A stretch of 64,000 nucleotides of DNA, taken from NCBI GenBank assembly GCA_033816765.1, contig CM066296.1, forward strand, positions 1,488,001 through 1,552,000. The letters run 5' to 3'. The notes beneath the pieces were generated by a model. The model ran no database searches. It saw only the letters and a list, made by a program, of their open reading frames with translations, and had not been told where the DNA came from. Each line of letters starts with the position of its first letter. Within the stretch, counting starts at the first letter, position 1. Shown here one piece after another: positions 1-10,628 of this stretch. Origin of the DNA: Nothopassalora personata (taxonomy: Eukaryota; Ascomycota; Dothideomycetes; Mycosphaerellales; Mycosphaerellaceae). Both the position numbers and the translations under genes were made by a program.

Positions 1-926
1 GGTCGTACGGGATCACTCGATCCCCTGTTCCTCCTCTGCATCCTCCTCGCCCTTGCTTCTCTCGCCTCCCTCGCCTTCCACTCCTCCACCGCCTTCCTCC
101 GCTTCTGACTCCTCACATACGCAATCGCCGCCGTAGGCCTAAACCCAAGCCCATTGATTCCCTCGCCATCATCGTCTGGAGAGGTAGGATCAATTTCATG
201 CCCGGTGATTTCGGACTCTTGCCAGGTGAGAGCTGCCAGGTCCAGATCTTCTGAAGCCGATGATTGAGGGAGGGGGATGTCGATGGCCATGGCGGCATGC
301 TCGTCTCGAGCCTTGGTGCTGGTGCTTGGATCTGGTTGGTACATTGTGAAGAGGGATGGGGAAAATGGTCTTTGGGCTGGAGGGCTCGAGGTTGGCACAT
401 GTGATACATCTTGCGGAGCCTTTTGGAAAAATTTCAGGGCCTTTGTAGGTGACACCGGTGGCGACGGGGACATGTTCGCCTCATGTTCATGTGCAACCGG
501 CGTCTCAGCCACTTCCACCGTCGCGACACTTTCCGGCACTTCCAGTAACGGTCGCTCGTTGCCTGGCGTACAAACTCCCGCAGAGACGTGAAACACTTCA
601 CGCAGTCGCGGATCTCGCTTCAATCGTTTCCTGGGCGATTGCGAACTACTCGGCAGCTCTCCATCTTGGCTTGGCGCTGATCGGATATCAAGGTCTTGTA
701 GTCTTTCGGCCACTTTCGTCCTTGGGCTGTTCGCTCCAGTCTCGGGGGTCATGTCTCGTTGAAATGCAGCAGTATTCACACACCAAGAGTCGGACTTGGC
801 TGGTGACTGCTCGGTCCTCTTGCGCTTAGGTGAAGCTGAGGCATCTGGGTCACGTGGCGGGGTATTTCTGGGCGTGGGCGAGCGATATGGCGGGTTACGT
901 GGTCGCGGCAATGTCAATGTGATCAT
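1..926 (-). CDS. Hypothetical protein, 5' part, running off the left edge
   Basis: An uninterrupted minus-strand frame opens at the ATG at 926 and continues to base 1 without a stop, giving the first 308 residues. The product is rich in Ser, Pro and charged residues and looks disordered. It has basic patches (SPKRKR near residue 35, SPRKRLKRD near 115). The last 60 residues contain GFRPTAAIAYVRSQKRRKA followed by a highly charged Arg/Glu/Ala helix, which may be a coiled coil or nucleic-acid-binding segment. I do not recognise the family; the basic stretches suggest a nuclear protein, as inference only. The start is the first ATG after an upstream region without good coding. The C-terminus lies outside the window. 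Confidence 0.6.
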   Translation of the reverse strand, partial: MITLTLPRPRNPPYRSPTPRNTPPRDPDASASPKRKRTEQSPAKSDSWCVNTAAFQRDMTPETGANSPRTKVAERLQDLDIRSAPSQDGELPSSSQSPRKRLKRDPRLREVFHVSAGVCTPGNERPLLEVPESVATVEVAETPVAHEHEANMSPSPPVSPTKALKFFQKAPQDVSHVPTSSPPAQRPFSPSLFTMYQPDPSTSTKARDEHAAMAIDIPLPQSSASEDLDLAALTWQESEITGHEIDPTSPDDDGEGINGLGFRPTAAIAYVRSQKRRKAVEEWKAREAREARARRMQRRNRGSSDPVR

Positions 927-1297
927 GCTAACGTGTATTTGAGGGGGTGCGTGACGTCCCGTGGAGTGAGTTGTGAATGTCTGCAAAAAGTGGATGTAGA
1001 GGTGTGGTTTGTATTGTATGTAGGTGGGCAAAGATCGAGGAGGGGTCCAGGCATCTGTGCCGTGCCAATCAGCTTACTCGTGTGCCTAAAACCACAACAC
1101 AAGAAGCTTCAATTACATGTACACTACTGATACATATAATGCGCTTGGGTATAAGTCTCGTCCATGCGCCTTCACCCAAAACTCATAGCCCCTATCGCTA
1201 TCCGACGAAAGATCATGGAGCTGTCATCCACTCAATCATCCAAGTCATCAACGTCCAACCAATGTCCTATCCAACCACTGTCGTTTGCTCAACGTGC
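927..1297. other. Intergenic region, gene at 926 promoter side / Sec7 gene 3' side
   Basis: No coding frame of quality is seen. It should hold the promoter of the gene starting at 926 and the 3' untranslated region and terminator of the Sec7 gene, both on the minus strand. No clear TATA box or hairpin stands out. Confidence 0.4.
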
Positions 1298-4200
1298 TCA
1301 ACCTGAAGTGTAAATTCCGCGAGGTGCGACCCCTCCCATCGTCGAGTGCATGGTTGGTAGATCATACGCATCATCGTCCTTAGCGACTGGGCTCAGACGG
1401 CCCTCTGCTTTTCTCGCGTACACGGCGTCCTTGGCCTTTTGCGCTGCTGTCAAGCTGTCAATATAAGTGCGAAATTTGACAATCTCGCGTAGCAAGTAAT
1501 CCGACTTGCGCTGCCAATTCGCCATGGCTTTTTGCAAGTTCGGGTGGCGCGGCGAAAACTACTCGAATGTCAGCAAGAAGTCAGGATCGATACTGTGTTG
1601 CAACTTACAGCAAGTTCAATCGCATGTTTCATTTCCTGGTGTTTGGCCAGCTCTTCTTCCTGGCTGGTCACATAAGCCGTCAGCTGCCTAAGTTGGTCGA
1701 CTTCCATCAGCTGGCTGGCCATCATCGACTGAGTCGGGGGCTGCCACTCCATGATCGTGGCTCGGTCGCCACTCGTCTTGGGCTTCGTACCACTGCCGAA
1801 CCCAGCGTCGAAGCTGTTCCGGATCGAAGACTGAAGGCTTCCACGGCGCTCTCGTGCTGTTCGGTCGGTGGACATGCTGTGCGAATGCCCCGCATTGCGC
1901 GTCTGCATTGAAGAAGGAGGATGCTGGAAGCTCTCGGAGCGGTCGAGTATCGCAGGATTCACAATGTTCTCCGACCAGCCATACTCGATGTTCGACACGC
2001 CGCCAGCCAAGGGTTCCTTACTTAGACGTGCTGACCAGTAGTTGGCAGCGGTCATGAACTCTTCAGCAATCTCAGGTGTGCCCACCTGGAAGAGATGCAC
2101 CGCGCCAGATGGCAGACTCAACGCCCACACGTTCGGCCTAGCCTTGTTATAGCCGGGCGGTGGAAGAGTCGAGGCGATCGTCTGGCGCAAGATGAAAACA
2201 TCCAATTGCTCGGCATTGTCCATCCAATCACCACCTCCAACTTGGCGTGGTGTCACGCTCGCAGCTTTGCCGGCCTTCTGGAACGACGATGGTTTCTTAC
2301 CAACAGGTTGCGTCTTTGCCGAGGTGTTGAAATTGAACAATGTCAGTTTGCCTTTACTGATGACAGCAAAGCAGGACGTCCAGCTTCTCTCCTTGGCTTT
2401 ACGATCCTGCGTCTCCAGGTGATGCTTGTGCTGTACCATACCCTCTTTCGCCCATGGAGCGCCTTCAAGTGCCAGGCTTTCATCTTCGAGTAGATCGCCA
2501 CGTGGCATAGAGAATGTGTCGCTGCCATCACTATTGACATTCTCTTCCCGGATCATGGCCTGATTCAGCGCACCCGCAAAGCCAATCGAATGCTTGAAGG
2601 AGTCAATTGGCGACTGAAAGTGTGTCTTGAAGCTACCGACCGAGGCCGACGTCAAAGTCTTGCTGAAGGAGTACTTGCTACTTTGTGCCGGCGACCAGAA
2701 GCCACTTCCTTCGTCGAAGCTGGTCCGAGAGGAGCCAGCAGTACTGGTAGGGTATAGCTTCGGTCTTGATCTATTCGATCTTCCAGGCCAGCGTTGCGTG
2801 AAAGAGTTGAATCTGTTATCTTTCGACCGCAAAGAGATGGTCTCAGATGGTGCTCTGCTGATGACGCTTCCAGTGCGCTTCAGGTTGCCATGCAAGTCGA
2901 CGACAGAAAGGTTGCGACCATTGTTTGACGAATCAATGCCACTCGCGACGGTGTTGTGCAGGGGTAGCGGATCTTGCCGGATGGAGTTGAAGAACGCCTT
3001 CAGGATTGACTCCACCTCCATCTCCCAACCACGCATGGAGCCAGTCCACGAATTGTTGACCAGCGCGTTAGCGGTGCCGCCTCCAGCGGAGTCCGGCGTA
3101 GCATTTTCAGAATCTTGCCTGCTCATCGATGGCCGAATTGACAGACGCCTCGTGTTGAATCCCACTCCGTACAGTTGGTCACTGATTTCACGCCCGCCAT
3201 CAGGTGTCTCGGCTCGAGAAGGCATCATCGGTGATGCAGGTATCGAAGGATTCCTTGAAGTGGTGACTGAAGTGTTCGACTCGCTCCATGGCACCGACGG
3301 GCGTAGGTTCTCCTTGAATGGTCGGATGGTGTCGTCAAATGCGTTGGGCGCAGCATCAGCGACAACACGCTTGATCGTTGGCAGTGTATTCTTGACATAG
3401 GCACTTCGAGACATTCTCTCACCAATATCAGCAAGATGAAGGTCAGTGTTGAGCAAGATTAGTGAGTAGATGATGGTATGTACCACATCTTGCGCCATGA
3501 AGCCATGATTTGAGTTGCATTGACACCATCTTGCAGACAGCGCTGTGATAATCCGGTCAAACTGCTGGGTCTCGCCCCTGAGCATCAGCTTCGAGCATAG
3601 CATTTTCAGTGTGGCCAAAATGTTCATGCCAGAGAAGTCGAATAGCTGCATGTATGCTTCCAGTGTGCGTTTGCTGAGAGTATTTCGTTCGCCGAGCCAA
3701 GCAGCAGCATCTCCACGAAGGACATCCTCTTCGTCGCCTTCGAAGATCTTGCGCGCTCGCTCGCGGTACTCAGCGCCTTTGTCAACGAACTCGGGCGGCA
3801 CCTGGATGATAGTCGGTTCACTTGAGTTCCTCGACACAGGTCGATTGCTGTCGATGCTGATTTTAGGTAGTGCTAAGCTCGCGGCTGTGTGAAGCTCCTG
3901 CGGTGGAGGCGCCACTTGAGTTGGCGCATCGTGACTATCATGTCGAAACTCAATCGAATCGTGGAAAGTGTCAATTGACGACATGTTATCCTTATTCTGG
4001 TCGATTTGTTCCTCGGAAGCCGTTGGCTGTAAACGCAATCGTGCAGACCTAAGCGATGGCGGTCTTTCAAGCTTCGCCTGCTTGACCACCCAATGCTCGT
4101 CATCATCCATGTTCAGGCTAACATTGGTCCCAGCACTAAAGTCACGCATCTCTCCAGTGTCAAGTGGACTGGCATCCTGGTACATTCGTCGAGACTCAGA

Positions 4201-6270
4201 CTCTGCGATAATCACATCACCAGTACTGGCGGGGCTGATTGTCCCGGGTCGACTAACATTAACATGAACTGCAGACAGCGGCGAGACTTTCTCATGATCC
4301 TGTTCGTCGCGCAATGTATTTCGTGAAGATCGTCGACTGGGATGTCGCAAGTCGTTGTTTTCGCTTGGGTCCTGAACATCCGCACTTGCAAGGTCATCTG
4401 GTCTGCGCTTCTTGACTTTCATTTTAGAGTTTCGTTCGCGGTCCATGCTCAAAGAGTGCTCTCGCGAAATTGGATGTCGTGCACCGAGCGAAGCATCTGG
4501 AGGTGGCGTGTATCCTGTATGGAAGATATCAGGGTCTTCAGGATCTTCCTTTGAACTTGCAGTGGCTTTGGATTCTGCGGTTGGGGGTCGCGAAGCTGAT
4601 CGCGACGCTGCTCTGTGTGTTGGCAGACGTGGCATACTCTCATCCTTGCTGAGGTAGGGATCCATGACTTTTCGTAGACTGCTAATTGAAGGACTTGGCT
4701 CGGCCGCTTTGAAATTCAAATTGGCATGACTGTGATTAACAGTTGGTATCGGCGGTGGATTGAACGCCTCGGCACTCGACTTCTTTCGTCTCCTAAAGAA
4801 AGAAGAAGGCTTCTTATTCAGGGTTGGTGGTTGCGAGTTGATGGAGTTAATTGCATCTATCCCTTCGAAACCTGCTGCAGATGTTTGTGATACAGCGCGT
4901 TGTGGTGCAAAGCCCCGGTCGTTGTTATCCTTGCGAGTGGAGCCCGGTCGCTCCACTGAGTCTGAAACTGTACGAGAGGAATTGCTGCTGAACATGCGTT
5001 TGAAGAAGCCAGGTTTCTCGCGTGGCGGAGAATGCTCCTTTCTCCTGGCTGATATGCCGGGACTTGGTGCGGTAATACTGCTCGCGGAAGGCGGAGCGAG
5101 CGACCCGCGCATGCTGCTGGTTCTGACGAAATCAGCCGCCCGATCCCTTACGTCTTGCGGGATAGGACTCGGCGTGTTGCCAGCCTGAGATCGCAGGTCT
5201 TGCTGCGTGGTTGTTTTGCGTAGCTGGCTGGGTTTGGCTCTGGGGTTAGCCTGATTGACGTACACAGGACCTGTTGCTGTCGGATTCTGCATTGTGCGCG
5301 GACCGCCAGAGATGATCGGTTCCGGCGCTGCATCGGAATCGTCCGCATCGTTGGACTCGTACTTGCTGTGGACCGAAGGCACTGGGCGTCCTCGCCCAAG
5401 CACAGAAAGTCCCTCCCCGCTGTCAGCATGGATTTGATCCATGCTGACGGATCTGCCACCGCCCCGCCAAGCCAACCTGCTCGTGTCGAGCACAGCATCA
5501 TAGCCGCCTTCTATGCTCAGACTGACCGTATCGGTGCTGTCCTTGCGCTTGACTTGAAGAGAATGGCCGTTGGTGTAGGGTCGCATGGAGGCCGACCTTG
5601 GACCTTCGGAGCTCGTCCGTCTAACGCCATTGGCTCTGCTCTGCTGCTTCACACGCCCATTCATGCTATTGTATGACGAAAAGTTGGATGTGCTGGCACT
5701 TCGGCGGCCTTTGGACGATGCAGACGCTTGGCTCTGGGGCGAGTCCATGAATTGACGGTCATAGTCGGACGTCGACGAGGAGTAGGTGTGGCCTCGCGAG
5801 CGTGGTGCGTGATTGACGAAGTGCGAGGCGAGCGACGATAGATATCGGGTCTTCTCGTCGTCGTGCCACTCCATGTCTGCGACGTCGTGCCGTGAGAGGT
5901 TGTCGAGGGAGAACAGCAGGTTGTCGACGACGGAATCGCGCGTCGTCGAGTTCCACGACAGGCCGTGCGAGTGTCGTGCGGCGGCGATGTTGGCGACGGC
6001 GGGCCCGATGTCTTGATCGGATATGTCACGCCGGGGTCTCGTCTCACGCGGGGCCTTCAGCAGCTGTCTGGCCTTGCCCTTCGATCGCGGTTTCGCTGGA
6101 GGCGTGGAGGGCGGGCTGGCATGCTGGAAGTGTCGTGAACTCTGGCGCGGGCTCACCAATCGAACAACGGGCGGGCTGCGCGCCGGTGGCGATGAGCGGC
6201 GAGCAGCAATGGGCGCAGTAGCATTCGATGTAATGGATGCAGAAGCATGGGCGTAGTAGTGTGTATCCAT
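1298..6270 (-). CDS. Sec7-domain Arf guanine-nucleotide exchange factor with PH domain (Syt1-like)
   Basis: Two exons: 6270-1609 and 1558-1298, with a 50-bp intron 1559-1608 (donor GTAAGT, branch CTGAC, acceptor TAG). The product is 1640 aa. The N-terminal 800 residues are Ser-rich and low-complexity. Residues about 835-970 form a Sec7 domain, with FSGMNILATLKMLCSKLMLR, the GET segment that carries the catalytic glutamate, and DVVHTIIYSLILLNTDLHLA. A PH domain follows at about 1275-1415 (RSWTSCFAVISKGKLTLFNF). The C-terminus after about 1520 is a charged helical region, and the intron falls inside it. Sec7 domains load GTP on Arf GTPases at Golgi or endosomal membranes; Sec7 plus PH after a long disordered N-terminus is the arrangement of yeast Syt1 and its filamentous-fungal relatives. 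Family assignment is firm; orthology to Syt1 is inference. Confidence 0.9.
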
Positions 6271-7779
6271 CGTTTAGCAGCAGAGCAGCGCAGCGCAGCG
6301 CAGCGCAGCGCAGCGCATCACGTCTGCTGCCGTGGGTCGGAAGTGCTGGACCGCGGGAACTCTAATGGGCGCAGGAGAGTGCACGCGTTCGGTTCCGCTG
6401 GGCAATGGCAGCACAGTCGCGCAGAAGAACAGGCCAGCAGTGCGCGCAATGCACAGATGATGATCGCCCGCACATGCACACAGGCACACCCAGGTCTATG
6501 TGGTCCCAAACCCGCTCCAACACCTTCAGGGGTCGCTCTGAGACGCCACCCAAAGCCAATCACGCAGCTAAGCTGAGTCGGCAGGGTATGGAAACAGATC
6601 GTCGCTGGTAGAGTGCAGGACACGGATCATGTGCTGTGCTGTACCATCCATCGTCGTCACAAACAACCCCAGAAACTCTCCCCCAAAACTCGTGGAGATG
6701 AGATCGATGATGAACGCACAACATCCAAGCAAGGGCCACCGGCTTCATTTATCTATCACAGTACTCTCGCAGTCTTCCTCTGCCGTGCAACCACCAACGC
6801 TCCTCGTGACACGTGCTCGTGACGCCAGCGGTCTCACTAGCGTTGCAGTCCCGCAGTTGCAGGAGTCTGCTGCAAGGTACGTACAGTACGCCGATAAGAC
6901 CCCTGCGTTGAGCCCACACAGGCGTGACAGGACAGTCCAGTACATCTATCCTTACCGCCGGAAAGTGTCATCAAGTGCTATTACAGATTGGAACAATCGA
7001 TGGGAGCTTCACATCACCATGACGATGATCTGTTTCGGGCCACTTCGTACTTGAGCTCCTGCTGATAATGGACAATATTGTAGCAGAGTAGTTCGACGAG
7101 TCAGCGTAGTGCTTGAAGCTAAAAGCTCGCTTGAGGCCTGACATGACGTTCTGCTTTATAGATTGAATAAACGAGACCCCATTGAGCACGGCTCGCACGT
7201 GGTCCATGAGTCGTGGTGCTGTGTATAGGCAAGGAGCTAACAATGTAGCACATTGGTCTGGGTCACGGCCAAGCCGGCGTATTGATTATCCTAGCCGTCT
7301 ACGAAGCCGACACGAACACTACATGCTGTAAGAATCGCAGATGTTTAGGAGCGTATGAGAAGCTCCTGCCATCGCCCCAGGAACCTTTCGCAGGATGACG
7401 CGCGATCATCGTGAAGGTGTAGTCAATTGGGAACCTCAAGGCACAGTACTAATCAAATCTTGAAGGATGCATGAGTGCCATGACCGGAGCAGCGCACTAG
7501 TCACGATTGCATACTGTATATTGTGGCTCTCGCGAGCAGGAAGAATTCTCTATCGTGAGACTGCGATCTTGCCTCGCCCTATCGATGCGCTTCCCAGGGC
7601 GGTTCGGAGTGAATCGTACTCCGTTGGTACAGAGTCTAGATGTACATTCTTGCTCCATGCACGTCACTTGCGAGCTGAGTTGGTTGTCATGGTCTGTTTC
7701 CTCATCACAGTCTTCCAAGCATTGGGTCTATCAAAACGTGTTAGCTTCCAAACTTGACTCGGCCCGTTTGTCGTACTTC
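6271..7779. other. Intergenic region upstream of the Sec7 gene
   Basis: About 1.5 kb between two minus-strand genes. It includes the Sec7 promoter and the 3' side of the LETM1-like gene. Short frames here lack codon bias or recognisable domains. Apart from the CAGCG microsatellite I see nothing definable. Confidence 0.4.
6286..6315. repeat. CAGCG pentanucleotide microsatellite, six units
   Basis: Six perfect CAGCG units lie 16 bp upstream of the Sec7 start codon, so they fall in its 5' leader or core promoter. Length variation between strains is likely for such a tract. Confidence 0.9.
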
Positions 7780-8880
7780 TCACCTTCTGAAAAGCATCGT
7801 GAAAATGGCCGAACCCTTGCCTCCATCTTCCTTCTGCCGCGCGAGCCACCACGACAGATCTTTCTGCAAAGCATCTTCGCGCTTGCCCAGAACATCGAGA
7901 CCACGCTCCTCGCAAGCTATGGTGAGCTCTTCAGTAGACAATTGCCGCGCGCCTCCATCTCGGATCAGGAGCTTGTCGTCGCTAGCTATGTAGGCCAGGC
8001 GCTTTGACAGACCTCGGCGGAGGACAGCAGCAGGTGGTGGGAGATTGATGCGGTCCCAGAGGCGGTTGTGCATGTTCAGCGTGCAGGACAGATGGAAAAT
8101 CTGGTCGTCTCTCAAGCGCCGGAGCAAGTGAGCCGCATACTCCTTCTGTGACAGCGGCCATTCCACTTTCGCCAGAGCTTCTGGAACCGCTGACAGCTCT
8201 GACATCTGGTCCTTGGTAGGCTCACCAACTCCACGCCTAAAACTGACGCGTCTACGCTCCTCTGCCTTGGCCCTCATACCCTGCGTCTGCTTCGGGATGC
8301 GACACGTCCCAGGCACGACACCAGGTATGAACGGCACCAACAGCGGTAACCATTCTCCAAATAGTGCGACTAGCAATCCAAAGAATGGTAGCTTCCCAAT
8401 ATCATGCTTATTCCGCTCCAACAACTGGAACTCTGACCTTGACAAATGCTTCAACCATTTGCTCTGCACAACGCTCTTGGGCGATTCTGCTTGCGCATCT
8501 TTCTTCACCCTCTCCCGCAACGCCTGCGATGCCTTGTAATTGAACCATACAGCTTTTATGCCGACCCAGTAGAAACTTCCATACGCCCTCCCGATCTTGA
8601 AATAGTACAGCGCGACATTGTCGTTGCCTTTGGCAGGGAACTTGAGTGGAGGTGGTAGAGTACTAATCGGAGGGTTGACGGGATCGATCCTTCGGAGTCC
8701 AGTTATCTCGACCAGAGCGGACTTTTCGTGGCGCTTCAGGTCCTCCTCTCGAACTTGCACTTCTGGCTTGGAGGCATATCGGCGGACGACGGTGGTTAGA
8801 ACCACTTTTAGCTGAATGGGAGCATTATGGTGGGAGTAAGTGCGAAGGCTCGAGACCGCGCTCGGCCAGCGTGAGGTCAT
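7780..8880 (-). CDS. Mitochondrial LETM1-like protein
   Basis: Single-exon frame of 366 aa from the ATG at 8880. The N-terminus is rich in Arg/Ser and lacks acidic residues up to the VVRRYAS segment near residue 30, as in a mitochondrial presequence. A hydrophobic stretch at about 165-190 (LPFFGLLVALFGEWLPLLVP), followed by FIPGVVPGTCRIPKQ, fits the single membrane segment plus Pro-rich turn of LETM1-type inner-membrane proteins. The C-terminal half matches the ribosome-binding (Letm1 RBD) region with helical LSTEELTIACEERGLDVLG and WWLARQ. LETM1/Mdm38 proteins act in mitochondrial K+/H+ or Ca2+ exchange and ribosome anchoring. This one is shorter than LETM1 itself and resembles the diverged fungal LETM1-domain proteins. 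The exact paralogue is not decided. Confidence 0.75.
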   Translation of the reverse strand: MTSRWPSAVSSLRTYSHHNAPIQLKVVLTTVVRRYASKPEVQVREEDLKRHEKSALVEITGLRRIDPVNPPISTLPPPLKFPAKGNDNVALYYFKIGRAYGSFYWVGIKAVWFNYKASQALRERVKKDAQAESPKSVVQSKWLKHLSRSEFQLLERNKHDIGKLPFFGLLVALFGEWLPLLVPFIPGVVPGTCRIPKQTQGMRAKAEERRRVSFRRGVGEPTKDQMSELSAVPEALAKVEWPLSQKEYAAHLLRRLRDDQIFHLSCTLNMHNRLWDRINLPPPAAVLRRGLSKRLAYIASDDKLLIRDGGARQLSTEELTIACEERGLDVLGKREDALQKDLSWWLARQKEDGGKGSAIFTMLFRR

Positions 8881-9087
8881 TTATTAGGAGGGAGTGGCAG
8901 ACATTGAAAAAGACGACAAGGAAGAAGAGAGAGTGTAATGGTTCAATGTTGCGATAATAATGACGCGCCGATCGGTCATGACTGATGGACAATTTCAAGC
9001 GGCCTCAGCTCCTGCCCTCGTCATCATTCTCTCCTTTCTCTTCACCAGCTGCCTCCCTTTCTCGTTCCACCTACATCAATATTGTGT

Positions 9088-9240
9088 TTATCCTCTGCAT
9101 TGGTGACGCTCCTTGCACTCTCCGCACACAGTCTTCTGACATTCACTGCATCTCCACGCGACTTGCTTGGTCTTGCACATGTCGCAGTTCCACCAGGCTG
9201 CGAACTGTTCCCATCCGTACAGCACGCCGAAGGGGCTCAT
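9088..9240 (-). CDS. Small Cys-rich putative zinc-binding protein
   Basis: A 50-codon frame starts with ATG at 9240. Its residues 19-47 hold CDMC, CSEC, CGEC and a terminal HQC in zinc-ribbon or B-box-like spacing, preceded by aromatic residues (YGWEQFAAWW). Eight Cys/His ligands in such a short frame are unlikely by chance. The frame is open upstream of the ATG to a possible splice acceptor (GACAG), so a 5' exon may exist and the true protein could be longer. No family is recognised. Confidence 0.4.
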   Translation of the reverse strand: MSPFGVLYGWEQFAAWWNCDMCKTKQVAWRCSECQKTVCGECKERHQCRG

Positions 9241-9870
9241 GTTGGGTGGGCGATCTGTGGCCTGTCAGTCCGGTCAATGAAGTAAGAAACGAAGACGCGG
9301 ACCTTAGATCTTCATGTATGAAGGCCTCGAGGGTTTCTGAAGCCGCGTGTGTGGTTTTCTTGTTGCCGGGCTAATGACGTTTGATGCGTGCCCCTGGGAG
9401 TGGTATGGTATGGTATCGTATGGTATGGCAGGCTGGCTGTGCTGGGAGGATGGCAAGGAGTGGGCAATTCACCGAAGAAGATGATATATTTCGTTCCGGA
9501 ACGACGGTATTGAACGCTGCATCGCCACTGACGTGAATGCAGAACAATCATACCTTTCGTGATGAGTGTGAGACAGCTGTCAAAGGACTGCAAGACAACT
9601 TCCTCTTGGCAGGAGCTCGTGGCTCAGTACATGTCTTGCTATACTATGGCCGATGGCTCGCCCATCATCGGAAGAGCCTCTAGACATTAGTGTCGACAAT
9701 CACTGTGCGACGACCTTCCCGATCCTCTCCGTTACCAGCTCTGCGAACGCCTGCATCCATCCTGATTCCAGCTAACCCACTTCCAACCACCATTCTGAGA
9801 CTCATAATACTCCTTCCTCAGCCTGAACTGCACCATCGCGCAAACATGGCATTCAACCGGCATATGTTTC
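9241..9870. other. Intergenic region with a short microsatellite
   Basis: Apart from the GGTAT tract and possible 5' exon sequence of the small Cys-rich gene, no feature is evident. Confidence 0.35.
9403..9427. repeat. GGTAT pentanucleotide repeat, five units
   Basis: Five tandem GGTAT units, the fourth changed to CGTAT. It is a simple intergenic microsatellite. Confidence 0.85.
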
Positions 9871-10426
9871 TCAAAAGAGCGCAACTTGCGTTGCTCTGCG
9901 GTCTTCCTTCAGCCGTCCCGGCAATACCAGTCTCATCAACGCCTTAGCTTCTCCCAAGCGGTTCAGCATGGTCGCCAGCCAGTCCTCGACAGGCGCCTTG
10001 CTCATACCCAGCCACTCCACCTCAACATAGCGCAGAAACTCGGCTGAAACACCGACCTGGTCGACAAACGCCACAAAATCCTTAGCTTCGCCGAGCGAGA
10101 AGCAATTATTATCGTAGAGGATCGGCGTGGCTTCATCGTGAATTTGCTTGCAGCCCTGGAAGATTTGTGGGTAGACGCTCAGGCATTGTTTGCAGTGGTA
10201 ATTTCGCTCAACACGCGCATTTAGGCGGCCCTTGTCTGATTTCCACGATAGGGTCTTTTTCGACCATAGGTTTTTTTGGAATGCAGGAGAGTGAATAGAC
10301 CTTATTGCGGAGCTCGACGCTGAGGTCGAGGAAGGTGGACTCGAGGAGAAGTAGCTGCTGTGTACGGCCAGTGCTTGTCTCCATGTGCGCAGCTTCTCTG
10401 ATTGACCTGTAGTGGAAAGGTGCCAT
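9871..10426 (-). pseudogene. ELRNKVY-motif (2EXR/F-box-like) protein with a frameshift
   Basis: The frame begins with ATG at 10426 and carries ESTFLDLSVELRNKVYSL at about residues 30-47. This is the signature of the large fungal 2EXR/F-box-like family (typically LPxELRNxIY). It then runs into a stop near 10208. The family's usual continuation (NYHCKQCLSVYPQIFQGCKQ, DEATPILYDNNCFSLGE) is present immediately downstream but in another frame. The shift falls near 10219-10226, at a run of three A in the coding strand. The second part ends at 9871. Either one base was gained or this is a short intron or sequence error; no good splice sites are visible. Function in this family is unknown. Confidence 0.5.
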
Positions 10427-10628
10427 GATTGAATGATCCTGTCGTAAGTACCTGTGAGTGTATATCAATGATGATGAAGGTATTAACGCAGAGGGAGCAT
10501 AGCATCCGGGAGTAAGCATGCACCCATATTCGCCAGGGCCTCCGACACGACGCACAGACAACACTCGAAGAAAATGCGAGTTTGACACGGATGAAGTGAA
10601 TGCTGCGGTACCTACAGCGCCCCCGTCA

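Noticed and set aside
7507..8007. 166-aa plus-strand frame over the LETM1-like gene end
   Set aside because: Mostly antisense to the supported minus-strand gene; no family features.
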